From assembly GCA_964035545.1 (NCBI GenBank), contig OZ037768.1, positions 357,501-421,500 on the forward strand: 64,000 nt of DNA. Direction: 5' to 3'. Source of the DNA: Bugula neritina (Eukaryota; Bryozoa; Gymnolaemata; Cheilostomatida; Bugulidae). Shown here one piece after another: positions 33,644 to 45,743 of the stretch. The position numbers and the translations under genes are program-made. Position 1 is the stretch's first letter, and each line of letters begins with the position of its first letter. The notes under the pieces are model-generated. The model saw nothing but the letters and a program-made list of their open reading frames with translations, made no database searches and was not told the DNA's origin.

Positions 33644-36600
33644 TCACATACTCAGAATATCTACGCCCATGTTCCTCAAATAACCAACTTGGCAAGCTAG
33701 GGGTGGAGTTTGGTGAGTTAGCGACAGTTCAAAGCATTCTTCTGAGAGTTTGTGTCTAAGATCTGAGTCTAGGCTTGTCTCTATGAACCTAAAGTCACAC
33801 AAACCTTGAGTATTTACTAACACACACTATGACCTCTACTAACACACACTATGACCTCTACTAACACACTATGACCTCTACTAACATACACTATGACCTG
33901 TACTAACACACTCTATGACCTCTACTAACACACACTATGAGCTCTACTAACATACACTATGACCTGTACTAACACACTCTATGACCTCTACTAACACACA
34001 CTATGAGCTCTACTAACACACACTATGACCTCTACTAACACACACTATGACCTCTACTAACACACACTATGACCTCTACTAACACACCATGACCTCTACT
34101 AACACATACTATGACCTCTACTAACACACACTATGACCTCTACTAACACACACTATGACCTCTACTAACACACACTATGACCTCTACTAACACACACTAT
34201 GACCTCTACTAACACACACTATGAGCTCTACTAACACATACTATGACCTCTACTAATACACACTATGACCTCTACTAACACACTATGACCTCTACTAACA
34301 CATGCTATGACCTCTACTAACATACACTATGACCTCTACTAACACACTCTATGACCTCTACTAACACACTATGACCTCTACTAACACACACTATGACCTC
34401 TACTAACATACACTATGACCTCTACTAACACACACTATGACTCAATCTGAACAGAGTACAAAGAGAATAACATTCCTACCTTCGCAGCGGGAGAATGTGA
34501 GAAAGTTGTGCGTCAAATTCCGTCAAGAAGTCCTCAACTATGTGATGGAGTCGAACAGGGGTTGGGAGAACTTCTGGTCGTTCAACAGCATTCATTTCCT
34601 CTTCTAAAGGAGTAGTATGAATATTATAATATAAAAATATAACACCTGGTAGTACCGTATCCTATTAATATAATAGATAATATAATATACCTGTGGGAAT
34701 TTTATCATAATAGTAGAAAGTTGGATGTAGAAAGTTAGACTTATGAGCCTCAGAGGGTTCGTCAATAGCCCGAGTCTCTCTGAATATATCTTTGCCGGGA
34801 CCTGAGAAGTCTGGCCCGTACTCAAACAGCATGATTATAGCCCTGGTACCATTCCAACCAGTGTGTTTGTGTATGTCGGCTAGCAGTTTGACGGGAAACT
34901 CTTTAAGCATTGTAAACGTCTTGTCTTCGCTGAAAATTAAGTGTTAACTATTGGTCAGACGTTTATATTCTCAGCCAATCAGCTGCCATGACACATAAGA
35001 TAAAGGTAGTTTGCTAATACATAATCACACAAGATGTAAGTGAACTATTTCAGGGATGTGACTATACACTTGCGCAAGTATAAATATTTCCATTTCATAG
35101 TGTAACAGAATGTGATGATAAAGGTAGAGAAATCTGTTAACAGCTTCTAGAAGTTTATTATTTATTCCTATTGATAGAAGACACCAGCTCATGGGTATTT
35201 CCAATAACATCAACTTCTGGAGTTGTGTTTCCTTACTCATGTATAAGAATGATGTCTCCCAGCACACTAAACATTTGGTAGGTTGCTGAGGCTTCATTGA
35301 TTCTCTTGACAATAGTGGGCACCATATCCATCCATGATAGAGTGACGGAGGGCCAGGGCACTCCCTCAAACCTCCACTCCAGGAGGTTGAATAGAGCTCG
35401 GGCTATGGTAATACAAACACTGAGTTTACACTAACTGAAAAATCGAAAGTAAAATAGAAACTTCTACTAGACATACTTGTGTATCTAAAGCCATGTATAT
35501 ATAAACTACTACTAGACATACTTGTGTATCTAAAGCCGTGTATATATAAACTACTACTAGACATACTTGTGCATCTAAAGCCATGTATATATAAACTTCT
35601 ACTAGACATACTTGTGTATCTAAAGCCGTGTATAAATCCACCAGCAGATTTCCTAAAGTCGAGAGAATGAGTTGAAGTTCCAGCAAAGAAGAGACCAGGA
35701 ACTTGGACTGACTCATACGTGTGCTGAATGTGTGGGAACTTAGTGTATCTCATGTGAGGAAGGGGGTGGGGACCACTCCTACAGATAGCACAGAGAGCAA
35801 TGGCTAGACTAGGAAAGGAATTATACAACCACACAGAGAGCAGATAACTTGATATACGTACTGATTGAAGGCTGAGAAGTCGTATTCAAAGCCAAGACAA
35901 CTGATGATCTTGTCGTAATCTTCTCTCATGGAGAATTTATCCAATTCTGTCTCCGACATGTTAAGGTGGAGCTTACCATTCGGCAGTTTGACAACTTCCA
36001 GCTTCTCTACTTGTCTCTCAATGATTCCGTCGAGAGACTTGAGTTGATACGTGTCCAGCAGTCCATTGTTCACTGCCCTGTAGTCAACAGTACAACTACT
36101 CTGTAGTCAACAGTATAACTACTCTATAGTCAACAGTATAACTACTCTATAGTCAACAGTACAACTACTCTGTAGTCAACAGTATAACTACTCTATAGTC
36201 AACAGTATAACTACTCTGTAGTCAACAGTATAACTACTCTATAGTCAACAGTACAACTGCTCTGTAGTCAACAGTATAACTACTCTGTAGTCAACAGTAT
36301 AACTACTCTGTAGTCAACAGTATAACTACTCTGTAGTCAACAGTATAACTACTCTGTAGTCAACAGTATAACTACTCTGTAGTCAACAGTATAACTACTC
36401 TGTAGTCAACAGTATAACTACTCTGTAGTCAACAGTATAACTACTCTGTAGTCAACAGTATAACTACTCTGTAGTCAACAGTATAACTACTCTGTAGTCA
36501 ACAGTATAACTACTCTGTAGTCAACAGTATAACTACTCTATAGTCAACAGTACAACTACTCTGTAGTCAACAGTACAACTACTCTATAGTCAACAGTATA

Positions 36601-39600
36601 ACTACTCTGTAGTCAACAGTATAACTACTCTATAGTCAACAGTACAACTGCTCTGTAGTCAACAGTATAACTACTCTGTAGTCAACAGTATAACTACTCT
36701 GTAGTCAACAGTATAACTACTCTGTAGTCAACAGTATAACTACTCGGAAGTTACCTCAGATCTCCCACATAGTGAGTCTCCCACGATAACTTCACCCTTG
36801 ACCTTGCCAGCATATGCACAAAATTAGTGGCTGAAAGAATATTGTCGGCCGTTTCAAAGGCGGAATTTCCTCTTCCTGTTGACAGTGCGAGAGAAATTTA
36901 TATATGTATAGACATAACTGTGCACATACAGTAAGTATAGACATGCATTGTATCACTACTATTCAGTAGTAAACTGTGACTGACTCATCACTGAGCTACT
37001 ACTACTACTGAGTCACTACTACTCAGTAGTCAACACACCTAGTATAAGTACTGAAAGTCCCTCAAAGTCATCAGGATTTACTGAAGCGTCGCTGTAGTAT
37101 TCCACATGTTCAGAACCTGGGAAGGTGACTTTCTTTTCCTTTGAGTATCCTGTAGCCATAATCAGCACTCTACAAGATTTCATAAACATCTGCTAAGTTC
37201 TGTTTGTCTCCTACTTCGAATATATATTAGTAATTCCACTGTGTCTACACATCAACACGTTATCAACACATCAATAATACATTATACATGTAGATTGACC
37301 AAAATGGTCCAAAAACAGAAATATCTTTTCAAAATTACTTTCAATTTTAAAATCCAATTCCAAAATAAAACAATTATTTGTCCAAATAAAACAGACAGCA
37401 CCATTTATATAACTATAAGCACTGTATATATAAGCACTGTAGGTATATATAAGCACCGTAGGTATATATAAGCACCGTAGGTATATATAAGCATGTATGC
37501 TCTTACTTGCAGTTGTAAGTATTGCCGTGTTGGTCACGCATTCCAAACACACTTCCCGGGACCGCAGCGTTGGGAGGAGTGATGTCACTGATTTTCGTGT
37601 TGTACTGAATATTCAGATTGTAATATTCAACAAAGTCCTTCAGATACTGAGTCAGCAAGTGGTTTGGTGGGAAGAACTCTTTGGTATATCTACAGACACA
37701 CAATATAATATATGTAACACAGCGTGTTATACTTGCAATGTATACATACACATAACATATATATAGATAACATACATATACACAACATGTATATACATAA
37801 CATATATATACATAACATATATATACATAACATATATATACATAACATATATATACATAACATATATATACATAACATACATGCACATAACATACATACA
37901 CATAACATATATATACATAACATACATATACATAACATATATATACATAACATACATATACATAACATACATATACATAACATACATATACATAACATAC
38001 ATATACATAACATATATATACATAACATACATATACATAACATATATATACATAACATACATATACATAACATACATATACATAACATACATACACATAA
38101 CATACATACACATAACATACATATACATAACATACATACACATAACATACATATACATAACATACATACACATAACATACATATACATAACATACATACA
38201 CATAACATACATACACATAACATACATATACATAACATACATATACATAAATAAAATGTTATTTCTGCATATCATGACAGAACCGGCTGAGATTTCCTTT
38301 CCAGAGCTGGTCACAGGAGGATGGGAAGTTGTCTGATTAAATGAAACTGTCAAATCTCACTCAAACCCCAAACCCTGGCAAGTAAACCCAGATAAATCTC
38401 TCACAACATCTCCGGCAGCTTTCTGGCAGCTGGAGAGAAAGTCGGCTGTGAGCAGAAAGTGTAGTTTACTACGAGGACATCACACTCTGCTCAACAGCAA
38501 AGGAGAATATTGTTTACATACGTTAGTCATTATGCACTGATGACCTTACTTGGGTATACGAAGGTCAAGGTTGTCTGTGAGGAGAGAATTCCAATCATGT
38601 CTCATGTTGAACTCATCATTTAACTTCCCAGAGTGTCTTTTATTGATACTGATTAGTTTGCCATGCCTCGGGTATTTGTAGTAAAAATGTCCTAAAATAT
38701 AGGACAACTCAAACAATATAATTCCTTATTTGAACATGTATATAATTCAAAAACGTAATTATCACAACACAATACACAAATTTCTACAATGCCTAAAAAC
38801 TTACAATACTATTTTACTCTCATTATATCACATTACTCCAGTCACTTGTACAGTCACACTCTCTCAGTCACACTCACTCAGTCACACTCTCAGAGTCACA
38901 CTCTCTCAGTCACACTCTCTCAGTCACACTCTCTGAGTCACAGTTTTCCAGTGCCAGAGAAAAGATAAGTCTTTGTCCCTCTAAAAAAGGTGGTCACCAC
39001 CGGAGGTTCCCACAAGGATGAAAACTTTAAACTCAGTGGAGACATTTTTATTTGATGATTTAAAGCAGATATTTACAGAATGGGACATTATCTTACACAA
39101 CTCTCAAATATGTGGTGGACAGATACCTCTATCTATATATAGAAACATACACCTATATATAGAAACAGACATAAGGGCTTTAATTATAGCTGTCTAAATG
39201 GTGAGTCATCATTCTATTTGCAACAGCAATTTATGATGGTAAAATTGTGCACCATAACAGCATAACAGCGTAGAGTGTTTGGGAGAGTTTGGACTGACCT
39301 ATATTATACAGGTTCAAATTCTGCACTTAATATAATATACGTTTTCTCTCACTTATAGGATGCAATAGTCAAAGAAATAGTGTACTGCATATAAGTTCAT
39401 ATGCGATAATGTAATATAACGTATGTACTGTATACGCAATATGTATAATAATGTAATATAAGTAATATATCTATAATATTGTAATATATGTTTATAAAAA
39501 CTGATAATTGACAGTCCCAACATTTCTGCTTCAGATCCATAAATGTATACGGTAGTAGTGAAGAAATACATACAGAAGCAAATAACTTTCAAATATTTCC

Positions 39601-40128
39601 AATGAATTAATAAAAGGAGGCAGTGAATCTGTAGCAGACATGTTGCTCTAAGTAGAAATTTTATAGTGATAAGAACTACTGAAATAGAATATTCCGGTAA
39701 AATTTTGTAAAAATGTTTCAAATTACTTGATTCCAAATTCCTATGAATCATAACATGATGAAGTCCCAATAATTACTGCAGGCTGCATGTCACACTCACT
39801 TAGTCACACTCACCCAGTCACACTCACCCAGTCACACTCACTCAGTCACACTCACCCAGTCACACTCACTCAGTCACACTCACCCAGTCACACTCACTTA
39901 GTCACACTCACCCAGTCACACTCACCCAGTCACACTCACTTAGTCACACTCACCTGGTGCTTCTCCTCTCTCGTATATGATGTAATCACGGTTAGACATT
40001 TGCAGTAAAGAACCAAGCTGTAGCCCTGAAGGTCCGGCTCCCACAATGCAATAGTCCCGAGTTGACATCACACTAACTACCTGACAGGTCAGCAGCATGG
40101 CTGCCACAAGAAACAATCTCTCAGCCAT
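33644..40128 (-). CDS. FOXRED2: FOXRED2/ERFAD-like ER FAD-dependent oxidoreductase, copy B, 11 coding exons
   Basis: Tandem paralogue of copy A with the same role expected. Exons N to C: 39954-40128, 38550-38691, 37507-37689, 37039-37169, 36755-36875, 35862-36077, 35612-35778, 35237-35402, 34691-34929, 34480-34603, 33644-33788. All eleven lengths and phases equal those of copy A (602 residues) and no frame is broken, so both look functional. FAD motif GAGPSG and second nucleotide site GRGNSA, the latter in the human form, unlike GKGNSA in copy A. Most differences cluster in exon 6 ([13 protein letters not shown] against [12 protein letters not shown]) and exon 3 ([12 protein letters not shown] against [12 protein letters not shown]). 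The C-terminus DILSM again lacks a visible ER-retrieval motif. The gene is shorter than A because introns 1 and 2 carry fewer repeats. Confidence 0.93.
33822..34445. repeat. 20/22-bp TGACCTCTACTAACACACAC array, FOXRED2 B intron 10
   Basis: About 29 copies, homologous to the array in copy A intron 10 but with its own variants (TGAGCT, TGACCTGT), so the two arrays have since drifted apart. Confidence 0.92.
35465..35634. repeat. 45-bp in-frame array carrying the exon 7 tail and donor, FOXRED2 B intron 7
   Basis: On the minus strand three extra copies of exon tail GGCTTTAGATACACAA plus donor GTATGTCTAG. The unit is 15 codons, read through without a stop as [15 protein letters not shown] repeats directly after the authentic FIHGFRYT. 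In copy A the unit is 43 bp and breaks the frame. Confidence 0.9.
36078..36754. repeat. 23-bp array constituting all of FOXRED2 B intron 5
   Basis: About 29 copies from donor to acceptor, homologous to the copy A array. The donor here is GTAACTTCC and therefore differs from copy A, while the acceptor unit TTGACTACAG is retained. Confidence 0.92.
37735..38252. repeat. 15-bp CATAACATACATATA array, FOXRED2 B intron 2
   Basis: About 34 copies of an almost purely alternating A/T-C unit. It is open in several frames on both strands, which creates five spurious ORFs. Copy A lacks it. Confidence 0.93.
38255..38549 (-). other. Conserved intronic block in FOXRED2 intron 2 (matches 27490-27792)
   Basis: About 280 bp aligns to copy A with few changes and is bordered on its outer side by unrelated arrays in the two copies. 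Reading frames have stops or only non-synonymous changes, so I treat it as non-coding intron. Confidence 0.55.
38850..38945. repeat. AGTCACACTCTC short repeats, FOXRED2 B intron 1
   Basis: Counterpart of 28090-28245 in copy A, shorter. Confidence 0.7.
39789..39953. repeat. 14-bp CAGTCACACTCACC array at the FOXRED2 B exon 1 donor
   Basis: On the minus strand each unit reads GTGAGTGTGACT, identical to the authentic exon 1 donor that forms the first unit. About 11 perfect GTGAGT hexamers follow one another. Confidence 0.88.
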
Positions 40129-40641
40129 GTTGAACTCTCTCTGAAAACTATATTTTATACTCTGTTTTATCTATACTATCAGTATCAATATCAGAACATG
40201 TCATAATCTTTAGTATACAGAGGCTTTACTGACAATATGAGTAAAAACACTCATTACCATTTACATGCTTAGTTAAAAGACTAAGTAAATTCGGCAGACA
40301 TAGACTTAAAATTAGGCAAATGAAAAAAAAACATTCCTATATCATTAAAGTTGCTAAACACAGGGCAAATTTGTGGCACAGTGCGTAACACATATTTTCA
40401 GTCAAAAAATTAAACTGCAAAATTCTAGAAAAAAAGAAGCTGCAGCAAAAATTAAAAATAAACGCTAGATAAAGAATTTACGTGAGTATAAAACTAAAAG
40501 GTAGTTATAATATAATAAAATTAAATGATATATACCACAATAAAAATTGTTATTTGGAAAGTAATAGTACTTTAATTTGTAGCTTAATTTAAGCTACTTT
40601 TTATCTCTGACTGGTGATTCGATAATTTACTGCCCACATAC

Positions 40642-40740
40642 CTGATAAATTCTCTGTTACAAGCTGCATCAACCGCAGTGTCAATGCTACTAGCTCGTTT
40701 CTAATTTTTGATACTATTATATAGGGATGAAATCTGTGGG
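40642..40740 (-). other. Probable non-coding 5' UTR exon of FOXRED2 B
   Basis: Mirrors 31450-31560 of copy A, with the same donor (GTATGT) and the same acceptor 12 nt before the ATG. The 5' limit is a guess. Confidence 0.5.
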
Positions 40741-40839
40741 CAAGTTAAACCCACGCGTGATAGGCAGAAGTTTGCAATGTGTGGGCGGCGCTATATTGCG
40801 GTGAGCGAATGGATGTGCAGTGATTTGGTGATTGGATTT

Positions 40840-40945
40840 CGTAAGAAAGCATAGCCAATGAGACGCAGTGTGAGTCACAGCCCAATTGTACCACGTGTTT
40901 GTCACGTGCGCATAGTAGTATGAAACATTATTAGCCAATGGTAAG
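40840..40945 (-). promoter_or_regulatory. Candidate FOXRED2 B promoter: CCAAT and paired CACGTG
   Basis: CACGTG at 40892-40897 and 40903-40908 with the same 5-nt spacer as copy A, and CCAAT copies around it. Flanking bases have drifted while these motifs have not, apart from GTCACGTGC in place of GTCACGTGA. Confidence 0.5.
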
Positions 40946-42474
40946 TAGCAAGTTAACCTAGCTTTCTAGATTCTAAACTATATTACAGCAATTGCTTGAA
41001 ATGCTACCATTTATCTGCTACCTGTTACTTCCTCTGCTGCTGTTTCACGCATTATGTGGGTTAATTGCATCTACTTTAGCATTTTTGCTCCTTTACCCTT
41101 TGTTTTCTACATCCAGTTGCATATGCAATTTTTGATTTTGGTGTACTTTTTCGTGTAAACTTTTCTTATAAATTTAGTCTTAACTGATATCTGTAAATCA
41201 CAGTGAGATATTTGAAGTATATAAAACAATACTTTAACTTTAAAACAAATTGGGCAGTCAACTTCGTAGCTTAGCTAATGTTTTTTTTATAAATTTAGTC
41301 AGAAAAGCAGAAAAAAGTGCATATTATAACTGAAAATGTCCACTTCCAATTAGCACTGCAAATAGTTGAGAGTGATTTGTGTTGATGGATGTATTATAAG
41401 TGACTGTTGGTGACACCCTCAGCAGGTCACCTGCTCTAACCTGTGGGCACTGTATTGTGATGTCGTCCTGTACCAGTATCCTTCACTCGCATACTGCAGT
41501 TAACTATAGCTACCACAACCTTTATATTAGTCATAATAAACTTATCAGGCCATAACCTGCAGGTGTTATCAAGTACAGTGCTGACATTCCTCTCATGCAT
41601 TGATCCGACTAGAAAAGCTGCTGTAGCTGTACACCCTAGCCAAGTTTCTCCACCCCTTTGGTATTACTCACTCACTCACTCACTCACTCACTCACTCACT
41701 CACTTACTCACTCACTCATTCACTCATTCATTCACTCACGCTCTCTCTCACTTATTCACTCACTCCTTCACACATGCACTCACTCACTCATTCACTCTCT
41801 CACTCTGTCTTTCCAAGTTTTCACTCTGTTTTCCCAAGTCTTAAAACTCAGTTTTTCTCAGGTCCTAAAACTTGGCTTTCCCAGGTCCTAAAACTTGGTA
41901 TTCCCAAGTCAACACAAAATGAAACACTGGTTTTATGAACAATTTCCACAAGCTGCATCTGAAATTATTATAGCTTCCTGAGAAACTACCAGCTATTAAT
42001 TATTTTTGTTATTGTTTATTAAGAAATAGCTATTCTGTTTTGTTCATATTTTGACTTTCAAGGACACATAATAATATTTTGATGTGGTTTATAACCAGTG
42101 CAGTAGACCACATTATGGAGTTGTCTTCTAAGCTATTATTTCCTCATGGAGTAACCTCACTAAGCAGACGATTCCAATTCCTTAAGTTTTATGAAGGGTA
42201 ATATTAGAAGACCCTGGAGAGGTGAAAACAGACTAGGGTGAAACACTATACAATATTAGCTAATTAAACTATGTTGGGTAAAAGTTGTCTTTCCCTCTTT
42301 GAAAGGTAAACTTACACTTGTTGAGCTGATGCAGTTTTAGTCAAATATGGAAGTTATCCTACCTATGAATAAACTAGTTCCATCATTGCACCATCTACAG
42401 TTTCAAAGTGTTTTACAATGACATGAAAAAGTTATCTTATGATATGATACATGCATAGAATGTTACCTAATTGG
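40946..42474. other. Upstream of FOXRED2 B: end of duplicated block, then unique AT-rich DNA
   Basis: Homology with 31761-32935 continues to about 41965, including a (TCAC)n microsatellite at 41668-41800. After that I see no gene. Confidence 0.55.
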
Positions 42475-44075
42475 TTATTGTAGTTAGCTATGAGATATAA
42501 TATAGTATTATACAGTTAGCTAGGAGATATAGTATAGTATTATACAGTTAGCTAGGAGATATAGTATAGTATTATACAGTTAGCTAGGAGATATAATATA
42601 GTATTATACAGTTAGCTAGGAGATATAATATAGTATTATACAGTTAGCTAGGAGATATAATATAGTATTATACAGTTAGCTAGGAGATATAGTATAGTAT
42701 TATACAGTTAGCTAGGAGATATAATATAGTATTATACAGTTAGCTAGGAGATATAGTATAGTATTATACAGTTAGCTAGGAGATATAGTATAGTATTATA
42801 CAGTTAGCTAGGAGATATAGTATAGTATTATACAGTTGGCTAGGGAGATATAGTATATTATTATACAGTTAGCTAGGAGATATAATATAGTATTATACAG
42901 TTAGCTAGGAGATATAATATAGTATTATACAGTTAGCTAGGAGATATAGTATAGTATTATACAGTTAGCTAGGAGATATAGTATAGTATTATACAGTTAG
43001 CTAGGAGATATAGTATAGTATTATACAGTTAGCTAGGAGATATAGTATAGTATTATACAGTTAGCTAGGAGATATAATATAGTATTATACAGTTAGCTAG
43101 GAGATATAGTATAGTATTATACAGTTAGCTAGGAGATATAGTATAGTATTATACAGTTAGCTAGGAGATATAGTATAGTATTATACAGTTAGCTAGGAGA
43201 TATAATATAGTATTATACAGTTAGCTAGGAGATATAGTATAGTATTATACAGTTAGCTAGAAGATATAGTATAGTATTATACAGTTAGCTAGGAGATATA
43301 GTATAGTATTATACAGTTAGCTAGGAGATATAGTATAGTATTATACAGTTAGCTAGGAGATATAGTATAGTATTATACAGTTAGCTAGGAGATATAATAT
43401 AGTATTATACAGTTAGCTAGGAGATATAATATAGTATTATACAGTTAGCTAGAATATATAGTATAGTATTATACAGTTAGCTAGGAGATATAGTATAGTA
43501 TTATACAGTTAGCTAGGAGATATAATATAGTATTATACAGTTAGCTAGGAGATATAGTATAGTATTATACAGTTAGCTAGGAGATATAATATAGTATTAT
43601 ACAGTTAGCTAGGAGATATAGTATAGTATTATACAGTTAGCTAGGAGATATAGTATAGTATTATACAGTTAGCTAGGAGATATAGTATAGTATTATACAG
43701 TTAGCTAGGAGATATAGTATAGTATTATACAGTTAGCTAGGAGATATAGTATAGTATTATACAGTTAGCTAGGAGATATAGTATAGTATTATACAGTTAG
43801 CTAGGAGATATAGTATAGTATTATACAGTTAGCTAGGAGATATAGTATAGTATTATACAGTTAGCTAGGAGATATAGTATAGTATTATACAGTTAGCTAG
43901 GAGATATAATATAGTATTATACAGTTAGCTAGGAGATATAGTATAGTATTATACAGTTAGCTAGAATATATAGTATAGTATTATACAGTTAGCTAGGAGA
44001 TATAGTATAGTATTATACAGTTAGCTGGGAGATATAGTATAGTATTATACAGTTAGCTAGGGAGATATAAATAAT
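42475..44075. repeat. 32-bp intergenic satellite, about 50 copies
   Basis: Head-to-tail units with GTTAGCTAGGAGATATAGTA. The commonest variant is AATATAGTAT against AGTATAGTAT. It is not within any gene I can recognise. Units are over 95% alike, so it is young or actively homogenised. Confidence 0.94.
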
Positions 44076-44541
44076 CAAATTGATTATATTATTAACATAA
44101 CAAGCTGTTTCTATTTGAATAGTATAATGAATTTTATTAGGAAATACTGTTTAACTAAAAGCATTGTTTATAGTGCAAATAACGATTATAATATCTTTAC
44201 AAGCTATCTCATCACCGTGACTGTGCATTTATTTTCATTTAGTAGTACAGGTTTAGCAGGTCTAATCAATATCTCTGTATTCATTATGACATATGCAGTA
44301 TTTCTAGCAATGTCTAATTCATTCATATGAAAACTGAATGGAAAATTCTAGAATAGTGCACTCTAATAGATTGCTTGATGACATTCTTCATTGTTGACTC
44401 AAGTTTCAACAATTTCAACCCACAGCCTATTGGGTATCAGGACAGTTTGATAATATTATGTGCATGTACTGTACTGAGTGCGCATGTACTATACTGAGTG
44501 CGCATGTGCTGTACATATAGATATGATTATAGGCAAGAATA

Positions 44542-45247
44542 GCACAAAAGGAAAAGTCTGTAAAAATGCCACACTGATGTTAACTTTTTCCAAACACCAA
44601 ACACCACCTTAAATCCCCAACCCAAACTCAAACCTCCAAACTCAAACTTAAAACCCCAATATTGAAAATGTGCTGTTTTTCACCTGTGCCATTTAATATA
44701 ATTTACAGCGTTTGTTGTATTCAATAAGAACTATATTATAAAAGAAATAAGATGTTATACACTAATAATGTTTTAATAAGTTTAGACTTTAGAACAAAAT
44801 CATGTGCCAATGTTTTACTACATATCTGGCTACATGTTGCGTGAAGAGCAAGTCATGCTGACAGAGGGGGTTTGAACCCTACTGTAGAACCCTTGCCCTC
44901 TACGCTACCAGGCTAACTCGTGTGGCCCTCTGTAAGCAGGCAACCTCATGTGTTGTCTGTTTATACATACAATGGTGACAAGAGAGACCGGAGAAAGGGC
45001 CAGATAGAAACAGCGAGCTGCATGGGCTTGTAGGATGCCTCCCCAACTAGTTTATACGGTGTGCGGTAAAAATGGCACAGGTAAAATGGCACAGGTAATA
45101 ATGACACATTTTCAATATTAGGGTTTGGCGTGGTGGTTGGGAAGGGAGATAAAATATAGGTTTGAAAATGAGGGTTTGAGTTTGGGGTTTAAGGGTTGGG
45201 GAAAATTTAACATTGGTATGCCATTTTTACCTACTTTTCCATTTGTG
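44542..45247. mobile_element. Foldback/MITE-like element with about 170-bp inverted arms
   Basis: The left arm (44542-44705) and the reverse complement of the right arm (about 45068-45247) share GCACAAA.GGAAAAGT, TAAAAATG.CA, AATGTTAA.TTT, CCAAACTCAAACC, AATATTGAAAATGTG and CACCTGTGCCATTT in the same order. About 360 bp separate the arms. No coding frame, and no clear target duplication found. Confidence 0.7.
44868..44907 (-). ncRNA. tRNA-like internal promoter remnant (possible SINE)
   Basis: On the minus strand TAGCGTAGAGGG resembles an A box and GGTTCAAACCC is a perfect B box, about 18 nt apart, closer than in a true tRNA gene. It lies between the arms of the foldback element. It is either a SINE fragment or chance. 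Confidence 0.3.
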
Positions 45248-45743
45248 CAATTTTTACTTCTAAATCATCTTAGCTATCATTTACTGACTGTTTGAGGGTT
45301 GCATGCTCAAATAATTTTGTTTTTTATAACTTGTGTGCAAGTGCCCTGAGACTTCTGAGAGCATGCTGATGCTGTGTCCAGTCAACTCTAAAGTTCGTGT
45401 GGTATTATACACCCAATAGTAGTTATTGCTGCAACACAGAGCTCAATCACTGAGCTCACCTAAAAGTTTGAGCTGATGTTGAAAGTGAACAGCTGAAAGT
45501 AACAGCTTGGAGAGGTCATGTGACTACAGTTCTAACTAATACTAACAATGGAGAGCAGGAATTCAGTTTTGTTATCTTTATTGTGTAAACTTAAAAAGAT
45601 TAAGTAGATTACTGGTTAGATTTTATTTCGAAATGATTCAATAAAAATATATAGATTTAAAAACACAGCAAAAAATACTTAAAAAGAAGTTATAAATCCT
45701 ACTGTTACTAGCTTATAGTCTACAATGACGGACACTATTTATT

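Larger units (their letters stand above)
44076..45743. other. Intergenic region with a foldback element, between satellite and GLRX
   Basis: Holds an unsupported 71-codon ORF (44115-44330, hydrophobic, no family recognised), the foldback element at 44542-45247, and GLRX 3' flank. On the minus strand TTTATT at 45622-45627 and 45587-45592 are possible GLRX poly(A) signals. Confidence 0.5.

Noticed and set aside
37503-38353. Overlapping ORFs of [16 protein letters not shown] and CYVYVCYV type
   Set aside because: Frame translations of the 15-bp array in FOXRED2 B intron 2, on both strands; only the flanking 37507-37689 part is a true exon.
44115-44330. 71-codon hydrophobic ORF next to the 32-bp satellite
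   Set aside because: No recognisable family and AT-driven composition; kept only as a mention in the intergenic entry.
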